64,000 nt of DNA, from the NCBI GenBank assembly GCA_947044365.1, contig OX345648.1, forward strand, positions 4,562,981 through 4,626,980, in the 5' to 3' direction. This document shows positions 21,753-63,673 of this stretch, in pieces (position 1 is the stretch's first letter; each line of letters begins with the position of its first letter). The translations under genes and the position numbers were made by a program. The notes beneath the pieces were generated by a model, which was not told the DNA's origin, searched no databases, and saw only the letters and a list, made by a program, of their open reading frames with translations. The stretch is from Petrosia ficiformis. Its lineage: Eukaryota > Porifera > Demospongiae > Haplosclerida > Petrosiidae.

Positions 21753-24078
21753 CTGTCTTGAAAGCTGGTTGTACTGGACATGAAAACAGGTATTGCCTCT
21801 TTTCTTCAGGAGGAGTCACATAAGTACTGGAATATACAGATTTGAGGCCACTATTGTGAAGAAAAGATATGTCATGATTTTTTGTTTTCTCCGATAGTAC
21901 AGTCAGTTATAAACATTTGAACTTACTGTGATATTGGTTGTAGTGATGTAGATACATAAGGTACTGTAGTTGATGTTCTGAATATCATCCTGTCTCTCAT
22001 AGGACCAGGATCGGTTTTGTTCAACCTCCGAGGTAAAGGATTCTCCTTCATCCCAAACCCCCAAGCTTTGGGATAGTCTTCACATTGCCAATAAGTAGCT
22101 ATGTCTTTCTTTGGGTATTTGTTTAATTCCTTTCTTGTGAATGTTCTATGAAACCAGTTGTTGGTTGTCATGTAGGGCTCATTTCGATGAAGTATGGCTT
22201 GGTCTTCAGGTTTAAAGTTTTTGCCTTGAAGTTTTGAGATTGTAGTAGTAGGTTTGAGTTCCTAATATGGTAAGAATAGTGTCATCAGAAATTAAAAGTA
22301 TTTTGTATATGCACTGCAATAATATGAGATGATAAATTATTTTGCAGATAAAGCCTTTTTGGAAATGATGTCACATAGTATTATAGTTACCATAGTTACA
22401 CAGAAGGACATTTAGTGAATTTAGTTTGTCATTACTACATGTACATGCAAACAACTTTTGAGTTTGAAAAGAAAATTTGTATTAGGAGAAGTATGGTACA
22501 TCAATTCATTACTTTTCCTTAAATGAATGTACTATTAATATTGTATCATATTACTGATGCTATATGTAATCAACATTATAATTGTACTAAGATTGATGTC
22601 TATACAACACTTAGTCTACTGGACTTCAAGAATGCAAGCAGTGCAAAGAACTTTATAATAGTTGTTGCTTAAACATAAAGCCTTTGAAATACAAGCCCAA
22701 AAAAATTTACAATTTTATGACACCTGTACTAATACCGGTACCAATATCAGTACCAATACCAGTACCAATACCAGTACCAATACCAGTACCAATACCAGTA
22801 GGTCCAGTACCAATACCAGTACAACAATTGATTGGGTTCCATCTTAACAAGATTCCTGGTATAATGTAAATTCGTATTTTTCTATTTATTATGACATACT
22901 TTGGTTGGTCCTTCTTTAAAATGATCAGTTAGTGAGCCATGTACAAGAGATTCTGGATGAGAAAGGAGTGCTTCAATGTTATCACTCTTTCCTTTGTATC
23001 TGTCGTGTGTTTCACTACTTTGGTTGCCCATTGTGAGAGCACGACGCCATGGTTTCATTTCCAACTATGGAGATAGAAAAATAGGTATCACAGACAGTAA
23101 TAGACATGTTGTGAAAGTAATAGTATTTAAATAACCAAAGTAATAGTAATTGAATGAAAAGTGATCGATCTCTTTGGGTGAAATGCTTTTCTGCAATGCT
23201 AAAACATTGATCTACTAGCTTAACAACTTCATGATGCTGTCTGTCTGAGCATCTTCATTCATCAAGATGTCAAAATTGATATCCATTAACTTTGACTATG
23301 TACGATTTATAGCAAATAAAATATGTAATAAAGACAACTGTATAAGAGTAATGTGAATTACTACAGTAAGTTCAGCCAGTAAATGTAATAGTAAAATACA
23401 CAAAATTAAACAAACCATTTCATATAACCTGCATAAGTACAGCTACTTTGTCTTTTGCTATTTAGTGATATAGGTACTTATGCAGGTTATACGGAAGTGG
23501 TTTGTTTAATTGTCTTCCTGCTGTTACCCATTCTGACCTTGTTTGCATATATTTTGGTTTTACATATTTTATTATTTTTGTTGAAAAAGTTTATTATTAT
23601 TCATTATAATTATTACATTGCGTTGTACATTCATAAGTACAAGTAGATAGTACTATACATCTAGCTATTCATACATACAGTATAGAAGTAATGGATAGAG
23701 ACTCACATTCATGACTGTGTCCAGTGTATGATTAACTTTCAGTGAAGAAGGAGCTTTCTTGTACAATGGATAATCGTATATTTTTGGTTTGTAGTCATGC
23801 ATGGATCCTGTGGTTGTTACATACATATCATCTATTGATATTCCACAGGGAGTGCACAGTTTACTAGGAAGAGGCTTAGAGTGTTGAGTCTGTGAAAAGG
23901 GTAGCAATAATATTGATGCAATTATCTTTTTTACAACAAGCTCACTCACCTTGAATTCGTTTGATGGAAATGGAACACTTGGTTTGTATGCATAACCAAT
24001 ACCTGTGGTGGTCAAGTGGAGATCATTCCTCTTTTCAGAGGGGCTGATGGTAGACATCCGCAATTTATTACTTGTCAT
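21753..24078 (-). CDS. Unidentified multi-exon protein, suspected ciliary; 3' end unsettled
   Basis: Exons from 5' to 3': 23950-24078, 23707-23889, 22900-23064, 21927-22261, 21753-21826, in consistent frame with GT-AG boundaries (about 295 codons). I do not recognise the family. The protein is basic, soluble, without membrane segments, and has a loose repeat (HLTTTGIGYAYKPSVPFP and YVTTTGSMHDYKPKIYDYP). It also has a W/Y-rich segment (TNNWFHRTFTRKELNKYPKK, then ATYWQCEDYPKAWGFG). Short aromatic/proline repeats of this style are seen in axonemal microtubule inner proteins. That style, plus the X-box 50 bp upstream, suggests a ciliary role (inference). A last exon near 20990-21050 is likely; one frame reads SERYIPPGNSTKDV then stop at 20992, but no clean acceptor fixes it. 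A short upstream ATG reading frame precedes the start. Confidence 0.7.
22736..22830. repeat. 12-bp repeat GTACCAATACCA
   Basis: About seven tandem copies of GTACCAATACCA with one interruption (GTAGGTCC), in an intron of the unidentified minus-strand gene. It is open in more than one frame only because the period is divisible by three. Confidence 0.85.
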
Positions 24079-24354
24079 TGCGATATCTTCATGCCTCAGA
24101 CTCCAAAATGTTGTTTACCATGTACGTGTTGCCTAGCAACACAAAACAGGTGCGGTCAACATTTGAAATTAAATCTATAATCTGACCAATCAAATCACTG
24201 TGTGTTTATTGAGTGCACGAATTCAAATTTAGCAATTTGCACCTTGTCGAGGAACAAAGAACACATCATATTTCTATACTAAAAGAACTCCATTGATACA
24301 GAAAGTGTTTTGTTGACAATTACTTCGTGGTTTGTAGATCTACTATCTTCACCT
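24079..24354. promoter_or_regulatory. Divergent promoter with perfect RFX X-box; KIF18 5' untranslated exon
   Basis: GTTGCCTAGCAAC at 24128-24140 fits the RFX X-box RYYNYY-N(1-3)-RRNRAC exactly (GTTGCC-T-AGCAAC). It lies 50 bp upstream of the minus-strand start at 24078. X-boxes mark ciliary genes across animals. On the plus side, CACCT|GTAAGTAATT at 24354/24355 is a strong splice donor. With the acceptor TCTCTTAG at 24711-24718 it indicates a noncoding first exon for the kinesin. Confidence 0.7.
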
Positions 24355-24437
24355 GTAAGTAATTAGTTGTGTATATAATTATATATATATAATTTTATAT
24401 ATTTGATAGTAGACTAGTTACTGTTTTTTTCAGTTTA

Positions 24438-24468
<31 letters not shown>

Positions 24469-24720
24469 TTATTTACTTCTAGTTTAAGACAAAGCCTAGT
24501 TTATAGTATAACAAGCTTTATCCGTTTAATAATAAATCATTGTAACAAGAATTTGACAGGAAACCTCAGCTCTTTGTTCATAAAAAAATCAAAGAACCAG
24601 TCTCAACTAGATAGATGTTCACAGGTAGAGTGATATAAATATATATGTATGTATATATCTGAAGTTTTATTTTCAGCAGTTGTATTTTGAGTTATGTTCT
24701 CTTCTCTATCTCTCTTAGCA

Positions 24721-54716
<29,996 letters not shown>

Positions 54717-54798
54717 TATTTGTCCTATGAGTGGATCTATTTCATAATCAAGTTTCTATCTCTAAACTCTTAAACTATATTGTACTATAAAAAATACC

Positions 54799-54804
54799 AA
54801 TAAA
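54799..54804 (+). terminator. KIF18 polyadenylation signal
   Basis: AATAAA lies 83 nt after the TAA stop at 54714-54716, the expected position for the 3' end of the kinesin mRNA. Confidence 0.7.
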
Positions 54805-55605
54805 CTGTTTGTTGACAATTCCTGTTATAATTTCTATTTTTTTAAATGAATATTAATAAAATATCTAGTGACATGTATTATGTAAATAATAATAATTATT
54901 AAAATTAAAATTAAAATAGAACCACATTGAGTTGAAACTGAGTTATTATAAATTCATAGTTTTAGATTTGCTACTCTGTCATTAGTCTTGCATAGCCAGA
55001 CCCAACCTGGCTACGCAAGACTACTCTGTCGTGATCAGTGCATGGAATAGGTTTTGAAAGTGTCCAGCAGAAACATCTGGACAAAACAATATTTGAGCAC
55101 CAAATTGTGAATTTTGTCCATAAAACAGCACTACCAATTTAGCTATGGCTTATGAGACACAGAAGTAACCAACCCCCTAGGCCATGACTGCTCTCGACTA
55201 ATAATTAACCTCACTGTTAGGTTACTATTCTGTATTATTATTATTATAAATAATGAGACAATTTGTTCTGTCAAATGCAATTTTGTCTGGACCAAGAACC
55301 AAAAAGTCCAGAAAATGGCCAATTGCTGGATATTCTTATGAGCTCTGTCTGTATTCATCCACTGTGGCAATTACACCACGAATATGAACTGAATCAGTCT
55401 CAATATACTATATATACACGTGAAAGGGAACTTGAGCTGCTTGTTTCCATAGCGATTTTTCATGAATTTCTGATAATTTCAGTTTCAAATTGATGTGATT
55501 CTATGTTTGTTCTCAAGTATAAGACAGATATAGTGGATTGCATTTATAAAGATAAGAACTGTTGTTTCTTTGACATGTATTCCGAAAATCGAATACCACT
55601 ATATC

Positions 55606-55639
<34 letters not shown>

Positions 55640-57298
55640 TTAAAATAATAATGGATTTATTATAGTTACTAATATTTAGGTTTTACATGTTATGGGGATA
55701 TTATTATTAAGGGGGCGAGAACCATAGTGGACTAACTCGAAATCAACTACTGTAAATTATTAGGACTGAAAATCAACTGAGATTCTGAAGTTGGTTATCA
55801 TTACCTTCAAATCGATTGATAATCAATTAAAATCAGTGGAAGTAATTAGGCCAATTAAGTCAATTAATACAGGAAACTCCTCCCATTTGATGATCAAAAA
55901 GGCTTCCTGTCACTTGTATATTGTACATTATTTGCTGTCGCATGCTTAAAAATATGTCTTCTGGAATATTTAGCATAATCGATATCACAAATTTACAACT
56001 GACGATCAGAAGAATTTTGATTATCAATTATTAATCATTCCAGCCCTAGAAATTATCCATAATTATTCCATTAAAAATCAGACTATAAAAATTGACTTTT
56101 TTGCTCTTATCTGCTCCTGAAACTCATTTTGAGTGTTTTCATGTTAACCTGGTATATACTTACGTGTACATTATTGCTGTTTTGTGGATCAAACCAGCAT
56201 GATTCTCACTGCTGTAAGTGTTGTTTTAGTTAACTATGACTATAATTAATACCACACCATTTTAGTAAGGTATCAGTTAATTAAATTATAACTAAATTAC
56301 AGGTCTAATGCAATAACTATAAATACCTACAAATGAAAATTGGTCAGTAATGTGCAGTGTAAACACAGTATTAGGTAACTAAAACTAAAATCCTTTTACT
56401 AAACAAAAAGTTCCAGAAACGATAACTAAAAGTGGTCACTATTGTCATACTAAAACAACACTCAGCCCTTAAATTTTATATATATAAATATATAAAATGG
56501 CATTGCATAGAGTGGTGCAGCACCTCTCTTCCAGTCTTTAGCTAAACCCCAGGCAGTTCTACATAAACATACAGTTCAGGTCACATTATGCCAGTACGAT
56601 AGGAGCAAAACTAGCAATTCGTACATTTGAATTGGTAGATATCAATCCACCAGTAGTGGAGAAAAATAAGGCTTGTTTCACTAAACCTGATTGCCAAACA
56701 TAGCACCAGATGTACAGGTCTAATATAGTATAGTATAGTGCTCTAACTCGCCTACATAGTATTTACAGCATCTTGGCTGGTTTCACTAAACCTGATCAAA
56801 GTGAACATGTTGTTTTTCTAGTACTATGGCCAAACATAGCACCACATGTGATTCAATATACATGTAGTAGTATAGTGCTCTAACCTGCCCTGCCTAGTGA
56901 CGCCTACATACTACTTATGGCACCTTGGCTTGTTTCTCTAAACCTGATCAAGGTAAACATGTTGTGTTCTAGTACTATAACAAAACATAGCACTAGACGT
57001 GATTCGATATAGTGGTATAGTGCTCTAACTCGCCTACATAGTACTTATGGCACCTTTGATGTTAAGATGGATTATATTATAAGTATATACAAGAGTTATG
57101 TTGAGTGGGTGGATTCGATAGTAAATAGTAATAATTGTTTTAAAATAGTTCATTATATAACCACAGATATATAAATGTAACCACAGCGATACCATAGCTA
57201 TGCAGTGATTTGAAGTTCCTTTGACTCACTCACTCAACACTATACTATTAATAGTGAATAATAGTGACTCACTCTATGTAATCAAAATCAATGGAGGA
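54805..57298. other. Intergenic region after KIF18
   Basis: No convincing gene. It contains a short inverted pair near 54990-55025 (TCTTGCATAGCCAGACC / GGCTACGCAAGA), GT and GA microsatellites at 55605-55640, a reverse hAT-like MITE (55715-56048), a CTTTTAGTAAGG element (56220-56465), and about three 140-bp imperfect tandem repeats at 56660-57060 (GGCTTGTTTCACTAAACCTG ... GCTCTAACTCGCCTACATAG). Confidence 0.6.
55715..56048. mobile_element. hAT-like MITE, reverse sister of 17227-17524
   Basis: Contains TAATACAGGAAACTCCTCCC, AAAAAGGCTTCCTGTCACTT and the end AATCATTCCAGCCCTA, matching the element in ITFG2 intron 11 in reverse. The other end is decayed. Confidence 0.7.
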
Positions 57299-60280
57299 GT
57301 ATTGAGCCTGTAATAAAGCCCAAACAGTCCACATCAAATGTGCAGCCTAAACAAAAGGAGGATTGAATATGTATAACACATGACTGTTAGTATTGAGCCT
57401 GTAATAAAGCCCAAACAGTCCACATTAAATGTGCAGCCTAAACAAAAGGAGGATTGAATATGTATAACACATGACTGTTAGTATTGAGCCTGTAATAAAG
57501 CCCAAACAGTCCACATCAAATGTGCAGCCTAAACAAAAGGAGGATTGAATATGTATAACACATGAATGTTAGTATTGAGCCTGTAATAAAGGCCAAACAG
57601 TCTACATCAAACGAGAAGAGGATTGAATATGCATAACACATGACTGTTAGTATTGAGCCTGTAATAAAGGCCAAACAGTCCACATCAAACGAGAAGAGGA
57701 TTGAATATGCATAACACATGACTGTTAGTATTGAGCCTGTAATAAAGGCCAAACAGTCCACATCAAACGAGAAGAGGATTGAATATGCATAACACATGAC
57801 TGTTAGTATTGAGCCTGTAATAAAGGCCAAACAGTCCACATCAAATGAGAAGAGGATTGAATATGTATAACACATGACTGTTAGTATTGAGCCTGTAATA
57901 AAGGCCAAACAGTCCACATCAAACGAGAAGAGGATTGAATATGCATAACACATGACTGTTAGTATTGAGCCTGTAATAAAGCCCAAACAGTCCACATCAA
58001 ATGAGAGGAGGATTGAATATGCATAACACATGACTGTTAGTATTGAGCCTGTAATAAAGGCCAAACAGTCCACATCAAACGAGAAGAGGATTGAATATGC
58101 ATAACACATGACTGTTAGTATTGAGCCTGTAATAAAGGCCAAACAGTCCACATCAAATGAGAAGAGGATTGAATATGTATAACACATGACTGTTAGTATT
58201 GAGCCTGTAATAAAGGCCAAACAGTCCACATCAAATGAGAAGAGGATTGAATATGTATAACACATGACTGTTAGTATTGAGCCTGTAATAAAGGCCAAAC
58301 AGTCCACATCAAACGAGAAGAGGATTGAATATGCATAACACATGACTGTTAGTATTGAGCCTGTAATAAAGGCCAAACAGTCCACATCAAATGAGAAGAG
58401 GATTGAATATGCATAACACATGACTGTTAGTATTGAGCCTGTAATAAAGGCCAAACAGTCCACATCAAATGAGAGGAGGATTGAATATGTATAACACATG
58501 ACTGTTAGTATTGAGCCTGTAATAAAGGCCAAACAGTCCACATCAAATGAGAGGAGGATTGAATATGTATAACACATGACTGTTAGTATTGAGCCTGTAA
58601 TAAAGGCCAAACAGTCCACATCAAATGAGAAGAGAATTGAATATGTATAACACATGACTGTTAGTATTGAGCCTGTAATAAAGGCCAAACAGTCCACATC
58701 AAACGAGAAGAGGATTGAATATGCATAACACATGACTGTTAGTATTGAGCCTGTAATAAAGGCCAAACAGTCCACATCAAATGAGAAGAGAATTGAATAT
58801 GCATAACACATGACTGTTAGTATTGAGCCTGTAATAAAGCCCAAACAGTCCACATCAAATGAGAGGAGGATTGAATATGTATAACACATGACTGTTAGTA
58901 TTGAGCCTGTAATAAAGGCCAAACAGTCCACATCAAATGAGAGGAGGATTGAATATGTATAACACATGACTGTTAGTATTGAGCCTGTAATAAAGGCCAA
59001 ACAGTCCACATTAAATGAGCAGAGGATTGAATATGCATAACACATGACTGTTAGTATTGAGCCTGTAATAAAGGCCAAACAGTCCACATTAAATGAGCAG
59101 AGGATTGAATATGCATAACACATGACTGTTAGTATTGAGCCTGTAATAAAGGCCAAACAGTCCACATCAAATGAGAAGAGGATTGAATATGCATAACACA
59201 TGACTGTTAGTATTGAGCCTGTAATAAAGGCCAAACAGTCCACATCAAATGAGAGGAGGATTGAATATGTATAACACATGAATGTTAGTATTGAGCCTGT
59301 AATAAAGGCCAAACAGTCTATATCAAATGAGAAGAGGATTGAATATGTATAACACATGACTGTTAGTATTGAGCCTGTAATAAAGGCCAAACAGTCCACA
59401 TCAAATGAGAAGAGGATTGAATATGTATAACACATGAATGTTAGTATTGAGCCTGTAATAAAGCCCAAACAGTCCACATCAAATGAGAAGAGGATTGAAT
59501 ATGCATAACACATGACTGTTAGTATTGAGCCTGTAATAAAGGCCAAACAGTCCACATTAAATGAGCAGAGGATTGAATATGCATAACACATGACTGTTAG
59601 TATTGAGCCTGTAATAAAGGCCAAACAGTCCACATTAAATGAGCAGAGGATTGAATATGCATAACACATGACTGTTAGTATTGAGCCTGTAATAAAGGCC
59701 AAACAGTCCACATTAAATGAGCAGAGGATTGAATATGCATAACACATGACTGTTAGTATTGAGCCTGTAATAAAGGCCAAACAGTCCACATCAAATGAGA
59801 AGAGGATTGAATATGCATAACACATGACTGTTAGTATTGAGCCTGTAATAAAGGCCAAACAGTCTATATCAAATGAGAAGAGGATTGAATATGCATAACA
59901 CATGACTGTTAGTATTGAGCCTGTAATAAAGCCCAAACAGTCCACATTAAATGAGCAGAGGATTGAATATGCATAACACATGACTGTTAGTATTGAGCCT
60001 GTAATAAAGGCCAAACAGTCTATATCAAATGAGAAGAGGATTGAATATGCATAACACATGACTGTTAGTATTGAGCCTGTAATAAAGGCCAAACAGTCCA
60101 CATCAAATGAGAAGAGGATTGAATATGCATAACACATGACTGTTAGTATTGAGCCTGTAATAAAGCCCAAACAGTCCACATCAAATGAGAAGAGGATTGA
60201 ATATGCATAACACATGACTGTTAGTATTGAGCCTGTAATAAAGGCCAAACAGTCCACATCAAATGAGAAGAGGATTGAAT
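57299..60280. repeat. 78-bp satellite array (~35 copies) with three 91-bp founder-like units
   Basis: The first three units (to about 57573) are 91 bp and include GTGCAGCCTAAACAAAAGGA. From 57574 on, the period is 78 bp, the 13-bp difference lying in that segment. The monomer carries GTATTGAGCCTGTAATAAAG and CCAAACAGTCCACATCAAAT. The 78-bp period is 26 codons, so the minus strand is open for 913 codons of a hydrophobic repeat (DCLAFITGSILTVMCYAYSI plus LFSFDV). There is no promoter, intron or non-repetitive flank to support a gene. Confidence 0.93.
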
Positions 60281-60304
60281 ATTACACATACAGTAGTATG
60301 GTAT

Positions 60305-60500
60305 AGTGTTGTTTTAGTTAACTAAACTATAACTAAATTACAAGTCTATTGCAATAACTACAACTAACTAAAATGAAAAAATGGGCACTTTTTGTTTGTT
60401 AACTAAACTAAAATCCTTTTGGTAGGCCTAAAATTGTTTTTGTTATGTAACTACAACTATAAATAAAATTATGATAAACTAGTCATACTATAACAACATT
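60305..60500. mobile_element. CTTTTAGTAAGG / TTAGTTAAC element copy
   Basis: Partial copy directly flanking the 78-bp satellite, with TTTTAGTTAACTAAACTATA and ACAAGTCTATTGCAATAACT. Confidence 0.6.
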
Positions 60501-60894
60501 AGTATGCTAATGGAATAGAAAATGTTTTCTCAAAACTAAAAGAAGAATGCAAGACACATTCTATAGGTGACTTCCCTATCATCATTACAACATTTGGGAA
60601 TTTATTAAAACTGAAAACATGTATGATTACATGTACATGTATTTCTGGGTATAGTGTGGGTTTTTTTTCTATGATATCAAATAGTTGAAAATTAGAAAAC
60701 TGGTTTAGATAACTTGTTTTCATAAGAATGGTGTAATTCATTACACTATTATAGATTCATCAGTTGATAATGAGAGAATATCCAGTTATCACTGGTAGTA
60801 TTGTAGCTTATTAAAATTGTAGGAATACATGATTGAGTTAGAACAATTACATTCTAATATATGAGAGAGAGACACATATCCAGTAAGAAACCTT

Positions 60895-60968
60895 GACCTG
60901 CTGGGGTTTGAACCTAGGACCTTCTGATTGCTAGTCAGATGCTGTATCATCTGAGCTACTGGAGCCAA
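60895..60968 (-). mobile_element. tRNA-derived SINE head, AGC loop
   Basis: On the minus strand AGTAGCTCAGATGATACAGC and GGTTCAAACCCCAGC give A and B boxes, and the anticodon loop again reads CTAGCAA. Acceptor pairing is poor. It belongs to the family of the elements at 46286 and 52280. Confidence 0.6.
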
Positions 60969-61059
60969 GTTGATGATGATGATTTCATAGACAATGTCTA
61001 GGCTACTAAGGTCAGGCAAATTCAGCTGTGTGTCTTTTTCTACTTGGCAGTTCACTAGT

Positions 61060-61240
61060 CTGCTACCCTCAATCAGAAGGTCTTTACATCAAGTAATACT
61101 CTTCCATTGATTCACTGCATTAAATTACAAGAGGCTCAAGAGTTCTACCTAGCCTCAATCAGAAGGTCTTTACACGAAATAATACTCTTCCATTGATTCA
61201 CTGCGTTAAATTACAAGAGGCTCAAGATTAAGAGTTCTAG
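61060..61240. repeat. ~90-bp tandem duplication
   Basis: CCTCAATCAGAAGGTCTTTA and ACTCTTCCATTGATTCACTG occur twice with few differences, each followed by TTAAATTACAAGAGGCTCAA. Confidence 0.85.
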
Positions 61241-61299
61241 CTACCCTCACACATCCCTCAACTAGTTGAATGACCAGTACTAAAACAGTATCTAACTAA

Positions 61300-61545
61300 C
61301 GATTATTCATGTTCATCTTGACCTTAGAAAAATGTTCATAAATTTAGTTTGAAATGACCAATAATCTTCTTACTCATATAATTATCCTTCCTGTTCTTTT
61401 TCGTGTATGTTAAAATTCAATTATTGAGTTACAGTATAATCATGTATTAACCTTGTGACATTAAACTATACACCATAATTATTACATAATTATAAAGTCA
61501 ACACATTCTAATTTTCAGGTCATTGTGAGTGTAAACAGACCTTAC
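61300..61545. mobile_element. TTCAC-family MITE copy
   Basis: Begins ATTCATGTTCATCTTGACCT and ends GGTCATTGTGAGTGTAAACA. A decayed partial copy of the same right end lies at about 61830-61900. Confidence 0.65.
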
Positions 61546-62136
61546 CTGGATTTCATTATTGTACATGTGACTATACAATATACAGGATGTCTTTACCAGG
61601 AAGTGGTTTATAATTATTTGACATCAAACTGTATATCGCTCAATTGTCAATTGACGTCAATGGATCTAAATTTGGCATTTAAACTATATATTACACAATG
61701 ACTGTTAACAGGATGGAATCCCTTGATTCATAAAATATACTTAAAAGTCTTAAATTATATGCTATATTTACGTGTGCCACACCCATTAATTGACGTAGCC
61801 CCCCCCCTGGAATGACCTTGCTTCCTTAATTACATATATTTACGTAATTATAAAGTCAACACATCCTAATTTTGGGGTCATCATGGATATGAACAGGATG
61901 CGTTATAAATATGAAAGAGAGTTCACTACATGCTACAGAATATCTGTACAGATTCGACAGGACAGCGGCTTATGGCATTAAACTGTATTTACACAATCAT
62001 CAATTGCGATGTTAATTGAAGTCAAGGATTGAAATTAGCCATTAAACTGTATATTACATAATAATCGTCACTTGACATCATCTATACTATATTTTCAGCC
62101 AATCATTCAAAATACATGTAGATAGATACAGAGGTA

Positions 62137-62535
62137 GTGTGGAAACAGCCAGGCATACAGGACATTAGCCAATAAGTCTGAAAGTCATTCACGTTCACCA
62201 TGACCTCAAAAAAATGTTCATAATTTTAGTTTGGAATGACCAACAGTCTTTTTACTTGTATCATTTTCATATAATTATCCTTCCAATTCGTTTTTGTGTA
62301 TGTCAAATTTCAATCCATTGCTTCATTATTGAGTTACAGTATAATCATGTATTAACCTTATGACATTAAACTATACACTATATTACATACAAAGTCACAA
62401 CATGATAATTTTGAGTACATCGTGAATGTGAACAGACTTTAGTGAAATCAAAACTGAATTGTATACACTGAGTACGAGAGCAACACAAGAGAGGATTAAT
62501 ATGTCCAGCTGTTAGCTTACTGTGTCCATACTGTT
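62137..62535. mobile_element. GTGTGGAAACAGCCAG element split by a TTCAC MITE
   Basis: The outer element matches the copy at about 28118-28283 (GTGTGGAAACAGCCAGGCAT at the left, AACTGAATTGTATACACTGA and GTGTCCATACTG at the right). It is interrupted at 62185-62440 by a full TTCAC-family MITE. This gives the relative age of the two families. Confidence 0.7.
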
Positions 62536-62744
62536 TACAAGTTGTTTGTCAGATAGTACTGTTCAGTAGTCTCTTGGGCTTTCTAAATATTATCTCATGT
62601 ACTTATCATGTGTAGGTATGTTATGACTATTACACTAGTGACAATTAAAGACCACTATTAATTATAATTATAGTATCACTCTATAGTTTCTCACGTTATT
62701 AACTAAAACTATACACTTACTAAAAGAGTTTTAGTTAACTATAG

Positions 62745-63125
62745 TCTGTTCACATTCATGATGACCTCAAATTATGATATGATGACTTTATATGTAATAT
62801 AGTGTATAGTTTAATGTCATAAGGTTAATACATAATTATACTGTAACTCAATAATGAAGCAATGGATTGAAATTTGACATACACAAAAAAGAACGGGAAG
62901 GATAATTATATGAAAATGGTCCAGGTGAAAAGATTGTTCGACATTCCAAACTAAAGTTATGAACACTTTTCTGAGGTTATGGTGAACGTAAATGTCCTTT
63001 ATTGGCCAACTTTCATTTAAGTTAGTTATAATTATTACAATAGACTTGTAATTTAGATATAGTTTAGTTAACTAAAAGTCACAATACCTTACTAAAAAGG
63101 ATTTTAGTTATATAACACTATGTTA
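62745..63125. mobile_element. TTCAC MITE with adjoining TTAGTTAAC element pieces
   Basis: 62745-62995 is a complete TTCAC-family copy (GTCTGTTCACATTCATGATG ... GAGGTTATGGTGAACG) inserted between partial TTAGTTAAC element pieces at 62690-62745 and 63000-63125. The latter was probably split by it. Confidence 0.65.
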
Positions 63126-63145
63126 TATATATACATGTAACTTAC

Positions 63146-63216
63146 CAAAGCACAAACTCCAACTTGTACATACATTTCATTTACTTGTTCGATAGTTACA
63201 CTCTCTGGTCCAGTAC
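63146..63216 (-). CDS. Possible isolated exon of an unseen gene
   Basis: A 71-nt block flanked by a plausible acceptor (TTTATAAAG) and a good donor (GTAAGT) on the minus strand is open in phase 1 to 0. It reads TGPESVTIEQVNEMYVQVG then VCAL, which looks protein-like rather than repetitive. No partner exons were recognised nearby, so the rest would lie beyond the window's right edge or in unrecognised short exons to the left. I do not recognise the family. Confidence 0.35.
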
Positions 63217-63478
63217 CTTTATAAATTAACAAAGTAAAGAGTTACCATACACGAGGGAACGTAAAGAGTTACCTACTATGCATGGTCAAGGGTTTTAGTC
63301 ATTTGTTTTTTCAAAATGCTTCACTCACTTTTAGCATTCTTGCGCAAGAAAACAATAATATTTAGGATATCTACATGTAGGTACATGTATGACTAGGTGA
63401 GTATCACTTTATCTTCAAAAATAGAATGTTTCATTTGTTGATGCTTTGCTAATCTCGCCTCATAGAAAATAAACATTA

Positions 63479-63673
63479 AATTCTAACAAGGCTGAAAGAC
63501 AAAAGTGAAAAATGGTAGTAGTCACTGGGAATCAAGAATTATGAAGTGCTGATGGTCATCTGGTTGTCATAGCTCAGTGGTGAGAGCACTGGTGGCTGAA
63601 GTCAATGGCCCTGGGTTCGATTCCCAGTAACTACCAGCATTTTTCACTTTCCTCTTTCAGCCTTGTTAGAATT
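63479..63673. mobile_element. Foldback element with tRNA-like core
   Basis: ATTCTAACAAGGCTGAAAGA with ...AGTGAAAAATG at 63479-63513 is repeated in inverted order at about 63638-63673 (CATTTTTCACTTTCCTCTTT ... CCTTGTTAGAAT), giving arms of about 35 bp. The interior (63561-63636) has tRNA-like A and B boxes (ATAGCTCAGTGGTGAGAGC and GGGTTCGATTCCC). The acceptor pairs 6 of 7, but the anticodon stem does not form. Confidence 0.65.

Noticed and set aside
57516..60257. A 913-codon minus-strand open frame of hydrophobic repeats
   Set aside because: It is wholly contained in a 78-bp satellite whose period is a multiple of three, with no unique sequence, intron or promoter signal. Kept as a repeat; a selection test is proposed.
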